Shown piece by piece: positions 10,398 to 18,637 of a stretch of 64,000 bases of DNA. The DNA is taken from positions 372,001 to 436,000 of the forward strand of contig NZ_JAKKOQ010000001.1 of assembly GCF_021738965.1 (NCBI RefSeq), written 5' to 3'. The DNA is from Gordonia zhenghanii. Lineage in GTDB: Bacteria > Actinomycetota > Actinomycetes > Mycobacteriales > Mycobacteriaceae. Below the pieces are notes generated by a model. It was not told where the DNA came from. It saw only the letters and a list, made by a program, of their open reading frames with translations, and made no database searches. Made by a program: the position numbers and the translations under genes. How positions within the stretch are numbered: position 1 is the first letter of the stretch; each line of letters starts with the position of its first letter.

Positions 10398-11469
10398 GCG
10401 GGAGGCCCCGCCGGGCGGCTGTGACAGCGACGACGCCCCGACCGCGGGCCTCGCACCCGTACGCCACTCGACCGACGCCCTCGTCCTGCGAGGCGTGACG
10501 AAGACGTTCGCTAGTGGACTGCTCGGGCGAGGTCGGCCGCATGTCGCGGTGGATCAGCTCGACCTCACTGTGCCCGCCGGATCGATCCACGCGATCCTCG
10601 GCCCCAACGGCGCGGGCAAGACGACCACGGTGTCGATGATTGCGACCCTCCTGCGTCCCGATTCGGGCGAGATCCTGATCGACGGCGTCGACGCAGTCGC
10701 CACGCCGTCGGAAGTCCGCGGACTCATTGGGGTGTCCGGTCAGTACGCGGCCGTCGACGGCAACCTGAGCGGGTTCGAGAACCTGCGCATGGTGGCACAG
10801 CTGTACGGAATGACGAGACGGGAGGCCTCGGCACGGGCACGCGAGATGATCGACGAGCTCGATCTCGTGGCCGCAGCGGACCGACCGATGCGAACCTACT
10901 CGGGCGGCATGCGGCGCCGCCTCGACCTCGCGGGCGCCCTGATCAACCGTCCACGCCTGGTGATTCTCGACGAGCCGACGACGGGGCTCGATCCGCGCGG
11001 GCGCAGGCAGATCTGGGGCGCGATCAAAGAGCTGACCCGCACCGGGACCACGATCCTGCTGACCACCCAGTACCTCGAGGAGGCCGATGAACTCGCCGAC
11101 GACGTCACTGTCGTCTCGGCGGGCGCCGCTCACGCACGCGGCACACCGTCCTCGCTCAAACGTGAGTTCGGAGACGCCGAGCTGACCGTCGAGGTAGCAC
11201 GTACGGGGGCTCTCCGAAGCGCGGTGGATGTGATGACCACTCTCGCGGATGTCGGTTCCGGACCTCCAGAGCAGCTCGACGACGTGCGTTTTCGCGTTCG
11301 GGTCGAAGCCGGGAGCCGCACCGCAGTACGTGCGGTGACGGCCCTGAACCGGATCGGGGTCGAGGTCCTCGACGCCGGTGTCACCGCACCGACCCTCGAA
11401 AGTGTCTTCCTCGCCTTGACCGAACCGATCGCCACAGACGACGAAGGAGGTGCATCTGATGTTCGCTGA
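10369..11469 (+). CDS. DrrA-type ABC exporter ATP-binding protein
   Basis: The protein has 366 residues. An N-terminal stretch of about 35 residues precedes a single ABC ATPase domain with Walker A GPNGAGKTT, signature YSGGMRRRLDLAG and Walker B LVILDEPTTGLDP. The C-terminal third matches the extension seen in daunorubicin-resistance-type (DrrA) ATPases. It should power export of a hydrophobic compound together with the permease encoded next. The GTG start at 10369 has GGAGG a few bases upstream. The gene begins inside mbtH, so it is coupled to the NRPS operon and the peptide product is the obvious candidate substrate (inference). Confidence 0.93.
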   Translation: MGRHNASTLEREAPPGGCDSDDAPTAGLAPVRHSTDALVLRGVTKTFASGLLGRGRPHVAVDQLDLTVPAGSIHAILGPNGAGKTTTVSMIATLLRPDSGEILIDGVDAVATPSEVRGLIGVSGQYAAVDGNLSGFENLRMVAQLYGMTRREASARAREMIDELDLVAAADRPMRTYSGGMRRRLDLAGALINRPRLVILDEPTTGLDPRGRRQIWGAIKELTRTGTTILLTTQYLEEADELADDVTVVSAGAAHARGTPSSLKREFGDAELTVEVARTGALRSAVDVMTTLADVGSGPPEQLDDVRFRVRVEAGSRTAVRAVTALNRIGVEVLDAGVTAPTLESVFLALTEPIATDDEGGASDVR

Positions 11470-12241
11470 CACCGCAGTCCTGGTGGAACGCAATCTGATC
11501 ACTGTTCGCCGCATACCGACACTGTTGCTGAGCGCGACCGTGCAACCGCTGATGTTCGTGTTCCTGTTCGCTTACGTGTTCGGCGCGACTCTCGGCGGTG
11601 GTCAGTATCGGGAGTTCCTGATGGCGGGCATCTTCGCCCAGACCGTCCTGTTCAATTCGGCGTTCACCACCGTCGGACTGGCCAACGACATGTCGACCGG
11701 CATCGTCGATCGCCTCCGGTCTTTGCCCATGTCGAGGCTCGCGGTGATCGCAGGCCGCGTCACATCCGACATGCTGCTGGGCATGGTAGGGCTGACGGTG
11801 ATGGTCGCGTGCGGATTCGCGATCGGGTGGCGTATTCGCGGGAGCGCAGTCGACGCGATGATCGCTTTCGCGCTGCTGCTCCTGTTCGCGCTTGCCATGG
11901 CGTGGGTCGGCGCGATCACCGGGCTGGCCGCGCGAAACGTCGAGGTCGCACAGAGTGTCGGATTCCTCTGGATGTTTCCGGTGACCTTCCTCTCGAGTGC
12001 CTTCATTTCGGCGGCCAGCCTCCCCGGGCCGCTGCGCGCGATCGCCGAGTGGAACCCAGTCACTGCAGTGGCCACCGCGTCCCGCGATCTTTTCGGGAAC
12101 GCCTCGCCTCCGGACTTCCCAGACCCGACCGGATGGCCCGCCGACCACGCACTCGTCTACGCACTCATTTGGAGTGGAGCCCTGTTGATCGTGTGCATCC
12201 CGCTCTCGCTCTGGCTGTACCGTCGATCAGCAAGTCGATGA
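11459..12241 (+). CDS. DrrB-type ABC-2 permease
   Basis: This is a 260-residue membrane protein with about six hydrophobic helices (for example near residues 20-45, 55-80, 100-130, 135-160, 165-190 and 230-250), in ABC-2 transporter style. I chose the ATG at 11459 because AAGGAGG lies about 8 bases before it. A GTG at 11450 falls inside that ribosome binding site. It overlaps the ATPase gene by 11 bases, so the two should form one exporter. DrrAB pairs export polyketide, lipid or peptide products. Here the likely cargo is the NRPS peptide, but a self-resistance role is equally possible. Confidence 0.9.
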   Translation: MFADTAVLVERNLITVRRIPTLLLSATVQPLMFVFLFAYVFGATLGGGQYREFLMAGIFAQTVLFNSAFTTVGLANDMSTGIVDRLRSLPMSRLAVIAGRVTSDMLLGMVGLTVMVACGFAIGWRIRGSAVDAMIAFALLLLFALAMAWVGAITGLAARNVEVAQSVGFLWMFPVTFLSSAFISAASLPGPLRAIAEWNPVTAVATASRDLFGNASPPDFPDPTGWPADHALVYALIWSGALLIVCIPLSLWLYRRSASR

Positions 12242-12305
12242 GGATCGCTGCAGAGGCATTCCAAAACCCACGAAGTACCTGTGTCAGCACTGCGAGGAGG
12301 TGACC

Positions 12306-12893
12306 ATGCACCCGAATCAGACCGGCAATGGCGATGATCGCTCACAACCTGACCTGTCGCGGCTGCTCGCCGCATCGGCCGCAGGCGACCAAGCTTCGTT
12401 CGCACGCCTTTATGATCTCACCAATGCACGCGTATACGGGCTGGTCCTTCGCGTGCTCAAGGACCGCAGCCACGCCGAGGAGGTGGTGCAGGAGTCGTAT
12501 CTGCGCTATTGGCAGCAGGCCGACCAGTACTCCGCAACGCGCGGCAACGTGGTCAATTGGATGCTGACGATCGCCCACCGCCGATCAGTCGACCGGATCC
12601 GGTCCGAGGAGTTGTATCGCAGGCGCGGTTCCGAATACGCGAACGCCAACGCCGCAGTTCCGCCGACACCGGTCGTCGAACTCGTCGAGCAACACGATGA
12701 GTCGGTGACGCTGCGCATTTGCCTCAGTCGACTCACGAGTCTGCAACGTGAGGGCATCGAACTCTCCTATTTCGACGGAATGACCTACCCCGAGGTGGCC
12801 GCGCACACCTCGACACCGCTGCCGACGATCAAGTCGCGCATCCGCGACGGACTGCGCAACCTGCGTAACTGCGTTAAGACCGGAGAACAATGA
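12306..12893 (+). CDS. sigK: ECF sigma factor, SigK-like
   Basis: The 195-residue protein has sigma region 2 at about residues 25-95 (RVYGLVLRVLKD, then the WMLTIAHRRSVDRIR segment) and a sigma-70 region 4 helix-turn-helix at about 130-190 (LQREGIELSYFDGMTYPEVA). Word-for-word similarity to remembered M. tuberculosis SigK and the following RskA-type gene support this group. The ATG at 12306 has GAGGAGG just upstream. A GTG at 12300 lies within that site and is less likely. The stop overlaps the anti-sigma start as ATGA. It lies 64 bases after the NRPS exporter, so read-through from that operon is possible. SigK targets elsewhere are secreted MPT70/83-type proteins, and none are in the window. 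Confidence 0.88.
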   Translation: MHPNQTGNGDDRSQPDLSRLLAASAAGDQASFARLYDLTNARVYGLVLRVLKDRSHAEEVVQESYLRYWQQADQYSATRGNVVNWMLTIAHRRSVDRIRSEELYRRRGSEYANANAAVPPTPVVELVEQHDESVTLRICLSRLTSLQREGIELSYFDGMTYPEVAAHTSTPLPTIKSRIRDGLRNLRNCVKTGEQ

Positions 12894-13648
12894 CTGACCG
12901 AGAGTGGCTCGACGACCACGTCGAGCTGTATGCCATCGACGGCCTCCCCACCGACGAGCACGACGAGGTGCAGGCCCTGCTGGATCAGCTCGACGCCGAG
13001 TCTCGGATCGAATACGACGACCGCGTCACCGACGTCCGCGAACTCATGCACGACTACGCGCGGCGATACACACGAGATGCACCCGCGACGCTTCGCGCCC
13101 GCGTCCTCGCCGATTTCGACGCAGGCGCTGGCCACCGGGGCGACCCGCCACACCAGGAGCCACCGACCGACCTGTCGTCCCGAAGGCGTCACCGCATGGC
13201 TGTCGCGGTCGGCGCGGCCGCCGCGGTCGTGGCCGTCCTGTTCGGCGGCGGCGTGCTCGTCGGAAATTCCATCACGCCTGACGAGCCGTCCACGACACAG
13301 CAGGCCGATGCGGTGGCCGCCGTGTTCAGCGCCCGGGACGCCACGCTGTCGGTCGGCGACCTCAACGATTCACGCGGCGTCCTCACCGTCGTGAGTTCGA
13401 AGTCCCGTAATCAGGCGGTCGCGACCGTGCGAAACATCGACAACCCAGTGCCGGACGACCGGACGCTGCAGTTGTGGAGCATGGGGAGCAGGCCGGAGCC
13501 CGTCTCCGCCGGACTCCTCAATGGCTCTGCAGGCTCGCCAATCCTGATCGACGCCCTCGACTCGACCACCGCCTTTGCGGTCACGGTCGAGCCCAAAGGT
13601 GGCTCGACGGCTCCCACGACGCCTGTGCTCGGACAAGTAGCGGTGTGA
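12890..13648 (+). CDS. rskA: Membrane anti-sigma-K factor (RskA family)
   Basis: The 252-residue protein has an acidic cytoplasmic N-terminus (about 1-100) with no cysteine, so it is not a Zn-binding HxxxCxxC type. One transmembrane helix lies near residues 103-128. The exported RskA domain ends with AFAVTVEPKGGS, as in RskA. It should hold the preceding ECF sigma factor inactive at the membrane until regulated proteolysis. The ATGA overlap with the sigma gene gives the 1:1 coupling typical of such pairs. No terminator is obvious before the KstR boxes. Confidence 0.88.
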   Translation: MTDREWLDDHVELYAIDGLPTDEHDEVQALLDQLDAESRIEYDDRVTDVRELMHDYARRYTRDAPATLRARVLADFDAGAGHRGDPPHQEPPTDLSSRRRHRMAVAVGAAAAVVAVLFGGGVLVGNSITPDEPSTTQQADAVAAVFSARDATLSVGDLNDSRGVLTVVSSKSRNQAVATVRNIDNPVPDDRTLQLWSMGSRPEPVSAGLLNGSAGSPILIDALDSTTAFAVTVEPKGGSTAPTTPVLGQVAV

Positions 13649-13692
13649 GGACGGCGTTCTTTCCCCGTCGATCCGACTCGTCTACCCTGTCC

Positions 13693-13718
13693 TATAACAC
13701 GTTCTATAACTTGTTCTA
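13693..13718. promoter_or_regulatory. Two overlapping KstR operators upstream of kstD
   Basis: TATAACACGTTCTA (13693-13706) and TATAACTTGTTCTA (13705-13718) both match the published KstR consensus TnnAACnnGTTnnA exactly. They share two bases, so their centres are 12 bp apart, about one helical turn. They lie 42-67 bases before the kstD ATG, where a repressor would cover the promoter. Confidence 0.85.
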
Positions 13719-13759
13719 GTTTTGTGGACTCGACCACGCTAGAGGGCGAAGGGAAGTAG

Positions 13760-15457
13760 ATGGACAACGAGGAGTTCGACGTCATCGTCGTCGGAGCAGG
13801 CGCAGCCGGACTGTCGGCAGCACTGACCGCGAAGACTAAAGGCCTGAACACCGTTCTGATCGAGAAGTCGCCGTACTGGGGCGGCTCCACCTCGCGGTCG
13901 GGTGGCGGCGTGTGGATCCCCAACAACAGCGTGCTGCGCCGCGACGGCGTCGAGGACACCGTCGACGATGCGCGCCGCTACGTGCACGCGATCATCGGTG
14001 AGCACGCTCCCGCCGAGAAGATCGACACCTACATCGACCGCGGTCCCGAGACTCTCGACTATCTGATGGCCAACGCCCCCCTCGACCTCGAATGGGTCAA
14101 GGGCTACTCCGACTACTACCCCGAGGCCCCCGGCGGCCGGTCGGGCGGACGCTCCGTCGAGCCCAAGCCGTTCGACGCCGCGCGCCTCGGCGACGACCTC
14201 GACACGCTGCACCCGCAGTACACGAAGGCTCCGCTGAACATGGTGGTGCTCCAGTCCGACTACCGCTGGCTCAACATCGGCATGCGTCACTGGCGTGGCA
14301 TCCAGCGGATGCTGAAGGTCGCGCTCCGCTTCTTCATCTCGCGCACGCGCGGCAAGAAGATGATCGCGATGGGCGCAGCACTGGCTGCCGAACTCCTTCT
14401 CGGCTGCCGCCAGGCACACGTCGACATCCGGCTGAATACCCCGCTCACCGATCTCATCACCGAAGACGGCAAGGTTGTCGGCGTGATCGCCGAGGTCGAC
14501 GGCGTTCCGACCCGACTCCTCGCCCGCCGCGGCGTGATCCTCGGGGCAGGCGGATTCGAGAACAACGCAGCGATGCGCGCCGAGTTCCAGCGCGCCCCGA
14601 TCGGCACCGAGTGGACGACGGGCGCCCCCTCGAACACCGGCGACGCGATCAACGCCGCACGAAAGACCGGCGCAGGCGTCGCGATCATGGACGACGCGTG
14701 GTGGGGTCCGACGATCCCCCTCCCGAAGGGCCCGTGGTTTGCACTGTCGGAGCGATCGGTTCCCGGGTCGTTCATCGTCAACCTGCGCGGCGAGCGCTTC
14801 ATGAACGAGTCGCTGCCCTACGTCGAGGCCGTGCACAAGATGTACGGCGGCGAGTTCGGTCAGGGCGAAGGGCCCGGCGAGAACATTCCGGCATGGCTGG
14901 TCTTCGACCAGCGGTGCCGTAACCGCTACATGTTCGCCGGCGTCACCGCCCGCCAGCCGCTGCCCAAGAGTTGGCTCAAGTCGGGTGTGGTCGTGAAGGC
15001 CGCCACCCTCGCCGAACTGGCCGAGAAGACCGGTCTGCCTGCCGACAAGCTCGCCGAGACCACCTCGCGGTTCAACGGCTTCGCCCGCGCAGGCAAGGAC
15101 GACGACTTCCATCGCGGCGACAGCTCGTACGACCACTACTACGGCGACATCACCAACAAGCCGAACCCGAGCCTCGGCCCCATCGACAAGGGTCCTTTCT
15201 ACGCGGCCAAGATGGTGCCCGGCGACCTCGGCACCAAGGGCGGCGTCACCACCGACGTCGCCGGACGCGCGCTGCGCGAGGACGGCTCGGTCATCGACGG
15301 GCTGTACGCGGCAGGCAACACGAGCGCGCCGGTGATGGGCCACACGTATGCGGGCCCCGGCGCCACGATCGGCCCGGCACTCGTGTTCGGCTACCTCGCG
15401 GCGCTCGACGCCGTCGCAAAGTCGTCGGCTTCGACCACCACCCGCGCGGAGGCCTGA
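13760..15457 (+). CDS. kstD: 3-ketosteroid delta-1-dehydrogenase
   Basis: This 565-residue flavoprotein inserts the C1-C2 double bond in ring A of 3-ketosteroids, which together with 9-alpha-hydroxylation opens ring B. The FAD-binding GAGAAG motif lies at about residues 13-18, followed by GGSTSRSGGGVWIP. The family motifs GYSDYYPEAPGG, MDDAWWGPT, GENIPAWLVFDQR and the C-terminal active-site motif GHTYAGPG (the Tyr and Gly used in catalysis) are intact. Length fits the family (about 510-570). SD GAAGGGAAG lies just before the ATG. It heads a run of three co-directional genes behind two KstR boxes. kstD next to this MaoC hydratase is also the arrangement in M. tuberculosis (Rv3537-Rv3538). Confidence 0.95.
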   Translation: MDNEEFDVIVVGAGAAGLSAALTAKTKGLNTVLIEKSPYWGGSTSRSGGGVWIPNNSVLRRDGVEDTVDDARRYVHAIIGEHAPAEKIDTYIDRGPETLDYLMANAPLDLEWVKGYSDYYPEAPGGRSGGRSVEPKPFDAARLGDDLDTLHPQYTKAPLNMVVLQSDYRWLNIGMRHWRGIQRMLKVALRFFISRTRGKKMIAMGAALAAELLLGCRQAHVDIRLNTPLTDLITEDGKVVGVIAEVDGVPTRLLARRGVILGAGGFENNAAMRAEFQRAPIGTEWTTGAPSNTGDAINAARKTGAGVAIMDDAWWGPTIPLPKGPWFALSERSVPGSFIVNLRGERFMNESLPYVEAVHKMYGGEFGQGEGPGENIPAWLVFDQRCRNRYMFAGVTARQPLPKSWLKSGVVVKAATLAELAEKTGLPADKLAETTSRFNGFARAGKDDDFHRGDSSYDHYYGDITNKPNPSLGPIDKGPFYAAKMVPGDLGTKGGVTTDVAGRALREDGSVIDGLYAAGNTSAPVMGHTYAGPGATIGPALVFGYLAALDAVAKSSASTTTRAEA

Positions 15458-15460
15458 CCC

Positions 15461-16321
15461 ATGCCCATCGATCCAGCAGTCGCGGTCGGCGCCGACCTCG
15501 GCGAGCAGACATTCTCGTGGACGCCGCGCGAGGTCGCGCTCTATAACCTCGCGGTCGGCGGCGCGTCCGATCCGATGGACACCGTCGGCCTGCAGTACGT
15601 CGACGACGCCGCACCGAAGGTCCTGCCGTCATTCGCGACTGTCGCCGCGAACTTCCTGGCGACACAGGCTCCCAAGGTCGAGTTCCCGGGCGTCGACATC
15701 GATCTGGCCAAGGTCGTGCACGGCAGCCAGCAGGTCCGGGTGCACCGACCACTTCCCGCGTCCGGCACCGCGACGATGCGCACTCGGATCGCCGAGGTCC
15801 AGGACAAGGGCTCGGCCGCCGTCATCATCCAGGAGTCGGAGACGGTCGACGAGTCCGGAGCCGCGCTCTGGACGGCTCGCTCGTCGATCTTCGCGAAGGG
15901 CGAAGGCGGTTTCGGCGGCGAGCGCGGAGCGTCGACGCGCGTCGAGCTCCCCGACCGCGACGCCGACCATCGCATCACCGTTCCGACGCTCCCCCAGCAG
16001 GCGCTCCTGTACCGGTTGTGCGGCGACCGCAACCCGCTTCACAGCGACCCGGAGTTCGCACGGGGAGCCGGGTTCGACCGTCCGATTCTGCACGGCCTGT
16101 GCACGTACGGATCGGTCTGTCGCGCTGTCGTCGACCAGATCTACGGCGGTGACGCGTCCGCGGTGGTCGACTACTCGGTGAGTTTCGCCGGAATCGTGTT
16201 CCCCGGCGAGACATTGCAGATCGACGCCTGGGAAGATGGCGGACGACTGCTCGCGGCAGTGAGCGTCGTCGAACGAGACGGCGCCGCGGCCCTGGGCAAT
16301 GTCGTAATCAGCACTTCCTAG
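15461..16321 (+). CDS. MaoC-family enoyl-CoA hydratase, Rv3538-like
   Basis: The 286-residue protein has a double hot-dog fold. The C-terminal half carries the hydratase-2 motif GDRNPLHSDPEFARGAGF with FDRPILHGL, including the catalytic Asp and His. The N-terminal half is a degenerate hot-dog. It follows kstD by 3 bases and so shares its KstR-regulated transcript. The M. tuberculosis homologue Rv3538 sits in the same place and is assigned to steroid side-chain enoyl-CoA hydration (called HSD4B or ChsH3 in different sources). I am confident of hydratase and steroid linkage, less so of the exact acyl chain. Confidence 0.88.
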   Translation: MPIDPAVAVGADLGEQTFSWTPREVALYNLAVGGASDPMDTVGLQYVDDAAPKVLPSFATVAANFLATQAPKVEFPGVDIDLAKVVHGSQQVRVHRPLPASGTATMRTRIAEVQDKGSAAVIIQESETVDESGAALWTARSSIFAKGEGGFGGERGASTRVELPDRDADHRITVPTLPQQALLYRLCGDRNPLHSDPEFARGAGFDRPILHGLCTYGSVCRAVVDQIYGGDASAVVDYSVSFAGIVFPGETLQIDAWEDGGRLLAAVSVVERDGAAALGNVVISTS

Positions 16322-16335
16322 CCGAAAGGACCTGC

Positions 16336-16770
16336 ATGTCCACGTCTCTGCTGCCCGTTCTCGACGATAACCGAGAGGCGATGACGTCCGACTTCACTGA
16401 TGTCATCGACGCGGAGGTGAAGAAGCAGTCCGGTCTGTCGGGCACCGCGGTCAAAGCCGCGTACTCGGCCGCACAGAAGGTGAAGCCCGGCGTGGTCGCG
16501 AGCGCGACCAACAAGATGCTGCCGGACTTCCTGACCGCGCTGTCGCCGTTCTGGGACTCGAAGCCCGCGGGCACGCCGTTCGGCGAGCATCTGGCGAGCA
16601 ACGGCGACGCTGCGGCCGAGGCTCTGCTCGCCGTCACCGACGGCCGGGCCGCATCGGCGCCCTCGGGCCTGGCCAAGGCGTACAAGAGCCTGCGCGGCAA
16701 GGCGAAGGGCTACGTCATCGACGCTCTGCCCCCAGTGGGCGGGGTCATCGAGAAGTACGCAGCCCGGTAG
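16336..16770 (+). CDS. Uncharacterised protein at the end of the kstD operon
   Basis: This 144-residue soluble protein starts 14 bases after the MaoC stop, with GAAAGGA before the ATG. It has no signal peptide or clear transmembrane segment. It is rich in Ala and Lys, with a helical look (VKAAYSAAQKVKPGVVASAT; AYKSLRGKAKGYV). I do not recognise an enzyme motif. It may belong to a small actinobacterial DUF family (possibly DUF6918, unverified). Position and spacing suggest cotranscription with kstD and hence KstR control. A strong hairpin follows directly. Confidence 0.75.
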   Translation: MSTSLLPVLDDNREAMTSDFTDVIDAEVKKQSGLSGTAVKAAYSAAQKVKPGVVASATNKMLPDFLTALSPFWDSKPAGTPFGEHLASNGDAAAEALLAVTDGRAASAPSGLAKAYKSLRGKAKGYVIDALPPVGGVIEKYAAR

Positions 16771-16791
16771 GCCCTCAGACGATGCCCGGAT

Positions 16792-16830
16792 CAGACGCCG
16801 TTCGACGCACCTCGCGTCGGGCGGCGTCTG
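16792..16830. terminator. Hairpin terminator after the kstD operon
   Basis: CAGACGCCG (16792-16800) pairs with CGGCGTCTG (16822-16830). Inside, CGACGC pairs with GCGTCG. The sequence TCGTCTTTCG follows. It sits between the last gene of the kstD operon and the end of a convergent small ORF, so it may serve both strands. Confidence 0.75.
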
Positions 16831-16841
16831 TCGTCTTTCGG

Positions 16842-16982
16842 TCAGGCAGCTGTGGTGACGATGAGGACGAGAACCGCGATGATTCCGACCACCCCCGCCA
16901 CCAAGGCCAGCAGGCGCCCGATGTGGAGTCGGACATCGCTCAATTCGGGAGACCGCGCAATTCGATCTGCAGCCATGATCAT
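16842..16982 (-). CDS. Possible 46-residue single-pass membrane protein
   Basis: A short minus-strand frame starts with ATG at 16982 (or an in-frame ATG at 16976). A polar, charged N-terminus of about 20 residues (MAADRIARSPELSDVRLHIG) is followed by one strongly hydrophobic helix (LLALVAGVVGIIAVLVLIV) and then TTAA and the stop. The topology is textbook for a small inner-membrane protein. The ribosome binding site is weak (GAAAGTGG). It diverges from the MFS transporter gene and shares its upstream region. Function is unknown, and it could be a chance frame. Confidence 0.4.
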   Translation of the reverse strand: MIMAADRIARSPELSDVRLHIGRLLALVAGVVGIIAVLVLIVTTAA

Positions 16983-17015
16983 CCACTTTCGTTCGTGTGG
17001 GGCGGTTATTTGCCC

Positions 17016-17033
17016 GTGTGACTACAGTTACAC
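17016..17033. promoter_or_regulatory. Palindromic operator upstream of the MFS gene
   Basis: GTGTGACTACAGTTACAC is an 18-bp inverted repeat (GTGTxACT / AGTxACAC) with one mismatched pair and a 2-base centre. It ends 29 bases before the MFS start and also lies upstream of the divergent small ORF. Its form is typical of TetR-family operators, but no TetR gene is adjacent. The downstream AraC-type protein could bind here instead. Confidence 0.5.
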
Positions 17034-17062
17034 GAGTTACCAGAGAAACAGGTGAACTGACG

Positions 17063-18634
17063 ATGCGTGTCGGATATCGAACGGGTGACGGATCGACGTC
17101 GCTCCGAGTCGGGTGGCTCGTCCTGATCACGTGCGCCGCAGTCAGCTTAGTCGTAGCGGGGATCGCCGCACTCAACACGGCACTGCCCGACATCGCCGCA
17201 GACACCGGTGCCACGACCGGTCAGATGACCTGGATCCTCGACAGCTACACGCTGATCCTCGCCGCCCTCCTGCTTCCGGCAGGCGCGATCGGCGATCGCT
17301 TCGGACGCCGCAGCATCCTGTTGATCGGCCTCGTCGTCTTCGGCCTCGGTTCACTCGCCGCGATCTGGGTCGACAGCCCGACCGCACTCATCGTCACCCG
17401 CCTCGTCGCGGGCGCGGGCGCCGCGCTGATCATGCCTACCACCCTGTCGTTGATCACAGCTGGTGTCCCGAAAGACAAGCGCGCCTTCGCTATCAGCGTA
17501 TGGGCGGCCGTCGCGGGCGTCGGCGCGATCGCCGGTTTCTTCGTCACCGGCGTCCTGCTCAACTACTTCCACTGGCACTCGGTGTTCATCACGTTCGCCG
17601 CGTCGACGGCCATCGTCTTCGTCCTCGTCCTGACCATCGGCTCGTCGAAGGACGAGCACCCCGGCAGGTTCGACGTCATCGGGTCGCTCACGTCGACCAC
17701 GGCGATCGCAGGCGTCGTGTTCGGTCTCCTCGAAGGGCCGCACCGCGGTTGGACCAACCCGCTGGTCCTCGTCAGTCTGTGCGCGGGCGTCGCATTGACC
17801 GCAACCTTCATCGTCGTCGAACGCCGACGGACCGCCCCTCTGCTCGACGTCGACCTGTTCCGCAACCGCGCGTTCGCGGCAGGCTCGGTGTCGGTGATGT
17901 TGCAGTTCCTCGCGTCGTTCGGTCTGTTCTTCCTGATTCTGCAGCAGTTGCAGTTGGTGTTCGGCTACTCGCCGCTCAAGTCCGCGGTCGCGTTGTTCCC
18001 GCTCGTCCTCGGCGTCGGATCGTTCGCACTGATCGGCAATTGGATCGCCGTACGATTCGACTCGCTGCGATTCGTGATCTCGATCGGCATCGCCATGACA
18101 GCGGCAGGCGTGATCGCACTCGGCGTCTTCGACATCGACGTCTACTGGAAGGTCGCCGTGATGCTCGGCGTCTGCGCAGTCGGCATGGGTCTGGCCATGG
18201 CCCCGTCGACCACCGCGATCATGTCGAACACTCCGGTGGACAATCAGGGAGTCGGGTCGGCAGTCAACGACACCGCCCGCGAGATCGGCGCGGCGATCGG
18301 AATCGCGTTGGCGGGCAGCATCATGGCCGCAGGCTATGAGAGCCGGATCGGGCCGACCGCCGACGCAGCTGCCGCGAAGATCTCACCCATCGACCCCGAC
18401 GCCGCCGCGGCCGCAGACGAGGCGATCCGCAACTCGATGGCGGGTGCGGTGAAGGTCAGCGACCAACTTCCGCCGATGGCATCGAGCCTGGCCGACGAGA
18501 TCACCGCGGGCGCACGGGCCGCGTTCGAAGAGCCGCTGCAGACGTCGTTCGTGGTCCTCGGCAGCGTCCTTGCGGTCGGCGCGGTGTTCCTCGGTTGGTT
18601 CACTCCGCGCAAAGTCGTCGAGGACGCCCTGTAA
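17063..18634 (+). CDS. MFS drug/solute transporter (DHA2-like)
   Basis: The 523-residue membrane protein has about 14 predicted helices. The N-terminal half carries the proton antiporter pattern LNTALPDIAADTG...WILDSYTLILAALLLPAGAIGDRFGRR (motif A region), and motif C-like glycine-rich segments follow. The last about 100 residues form an Ala-rich periplasmic or cytoplasmic segment before a final helix. The ATG at 17063 is preferred over an upstream start that would run through the palindromic operator. The family exports toxic compounds, and the substrate here is unknown. It is followed 3 bases later by an AraC-type regulator. Confidence 0.88.
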   Translation: MRVGYRTGDGSTSLRVGWLVLITCAAVSLVVAGIAALNTALPDIAADTGATTGQMTWILDSYTLILAALLLPAGAIGDRFGRRSILLIGLVVFGLGSLAAIWVDSPTALIVTRLVAGAGAALIMPTTLSLITAGVPKDKRAFAISVWAAVAGVGAIAGFFVTGVLLNYFHWHSVFITFAASTAIVFVLVLTIGSSKDEHPGRFDVIGSLTSTTAIAGVVFGLLEGPHRGWTNPLVLVSLCAGVALTATFIVVERRRTAPLLDVDLFRNRAFAAGSVSVMLQFLASFGLFFLILQQLQLVFGYSPLKSAVALFPLVLGVGSFALIGNWIAVRFDSLRFVISIGIAMTAAGVIALGVFDIDVYWKVAVMLGVCAVGMGLAMAPSTTAIMSNTPVDNQGVGSAVNDTAREIGAAIGIALAGSIMAAGYESRIGPTADAAAAKISPIDPDAAAAADEAIRNSMAGAVKVSDQLPPMASSLADEITAGARAAFEEPLQTSFVVLGSVLAVGAVFLGWFTPRKVVEDAL

Positions 18635-18637
18635 CCC

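Noticed and set aside
13739..15343. 534-codon minus-strand frame
   Set aside because: Antisense to kstD, low-complexity composition, no motif.
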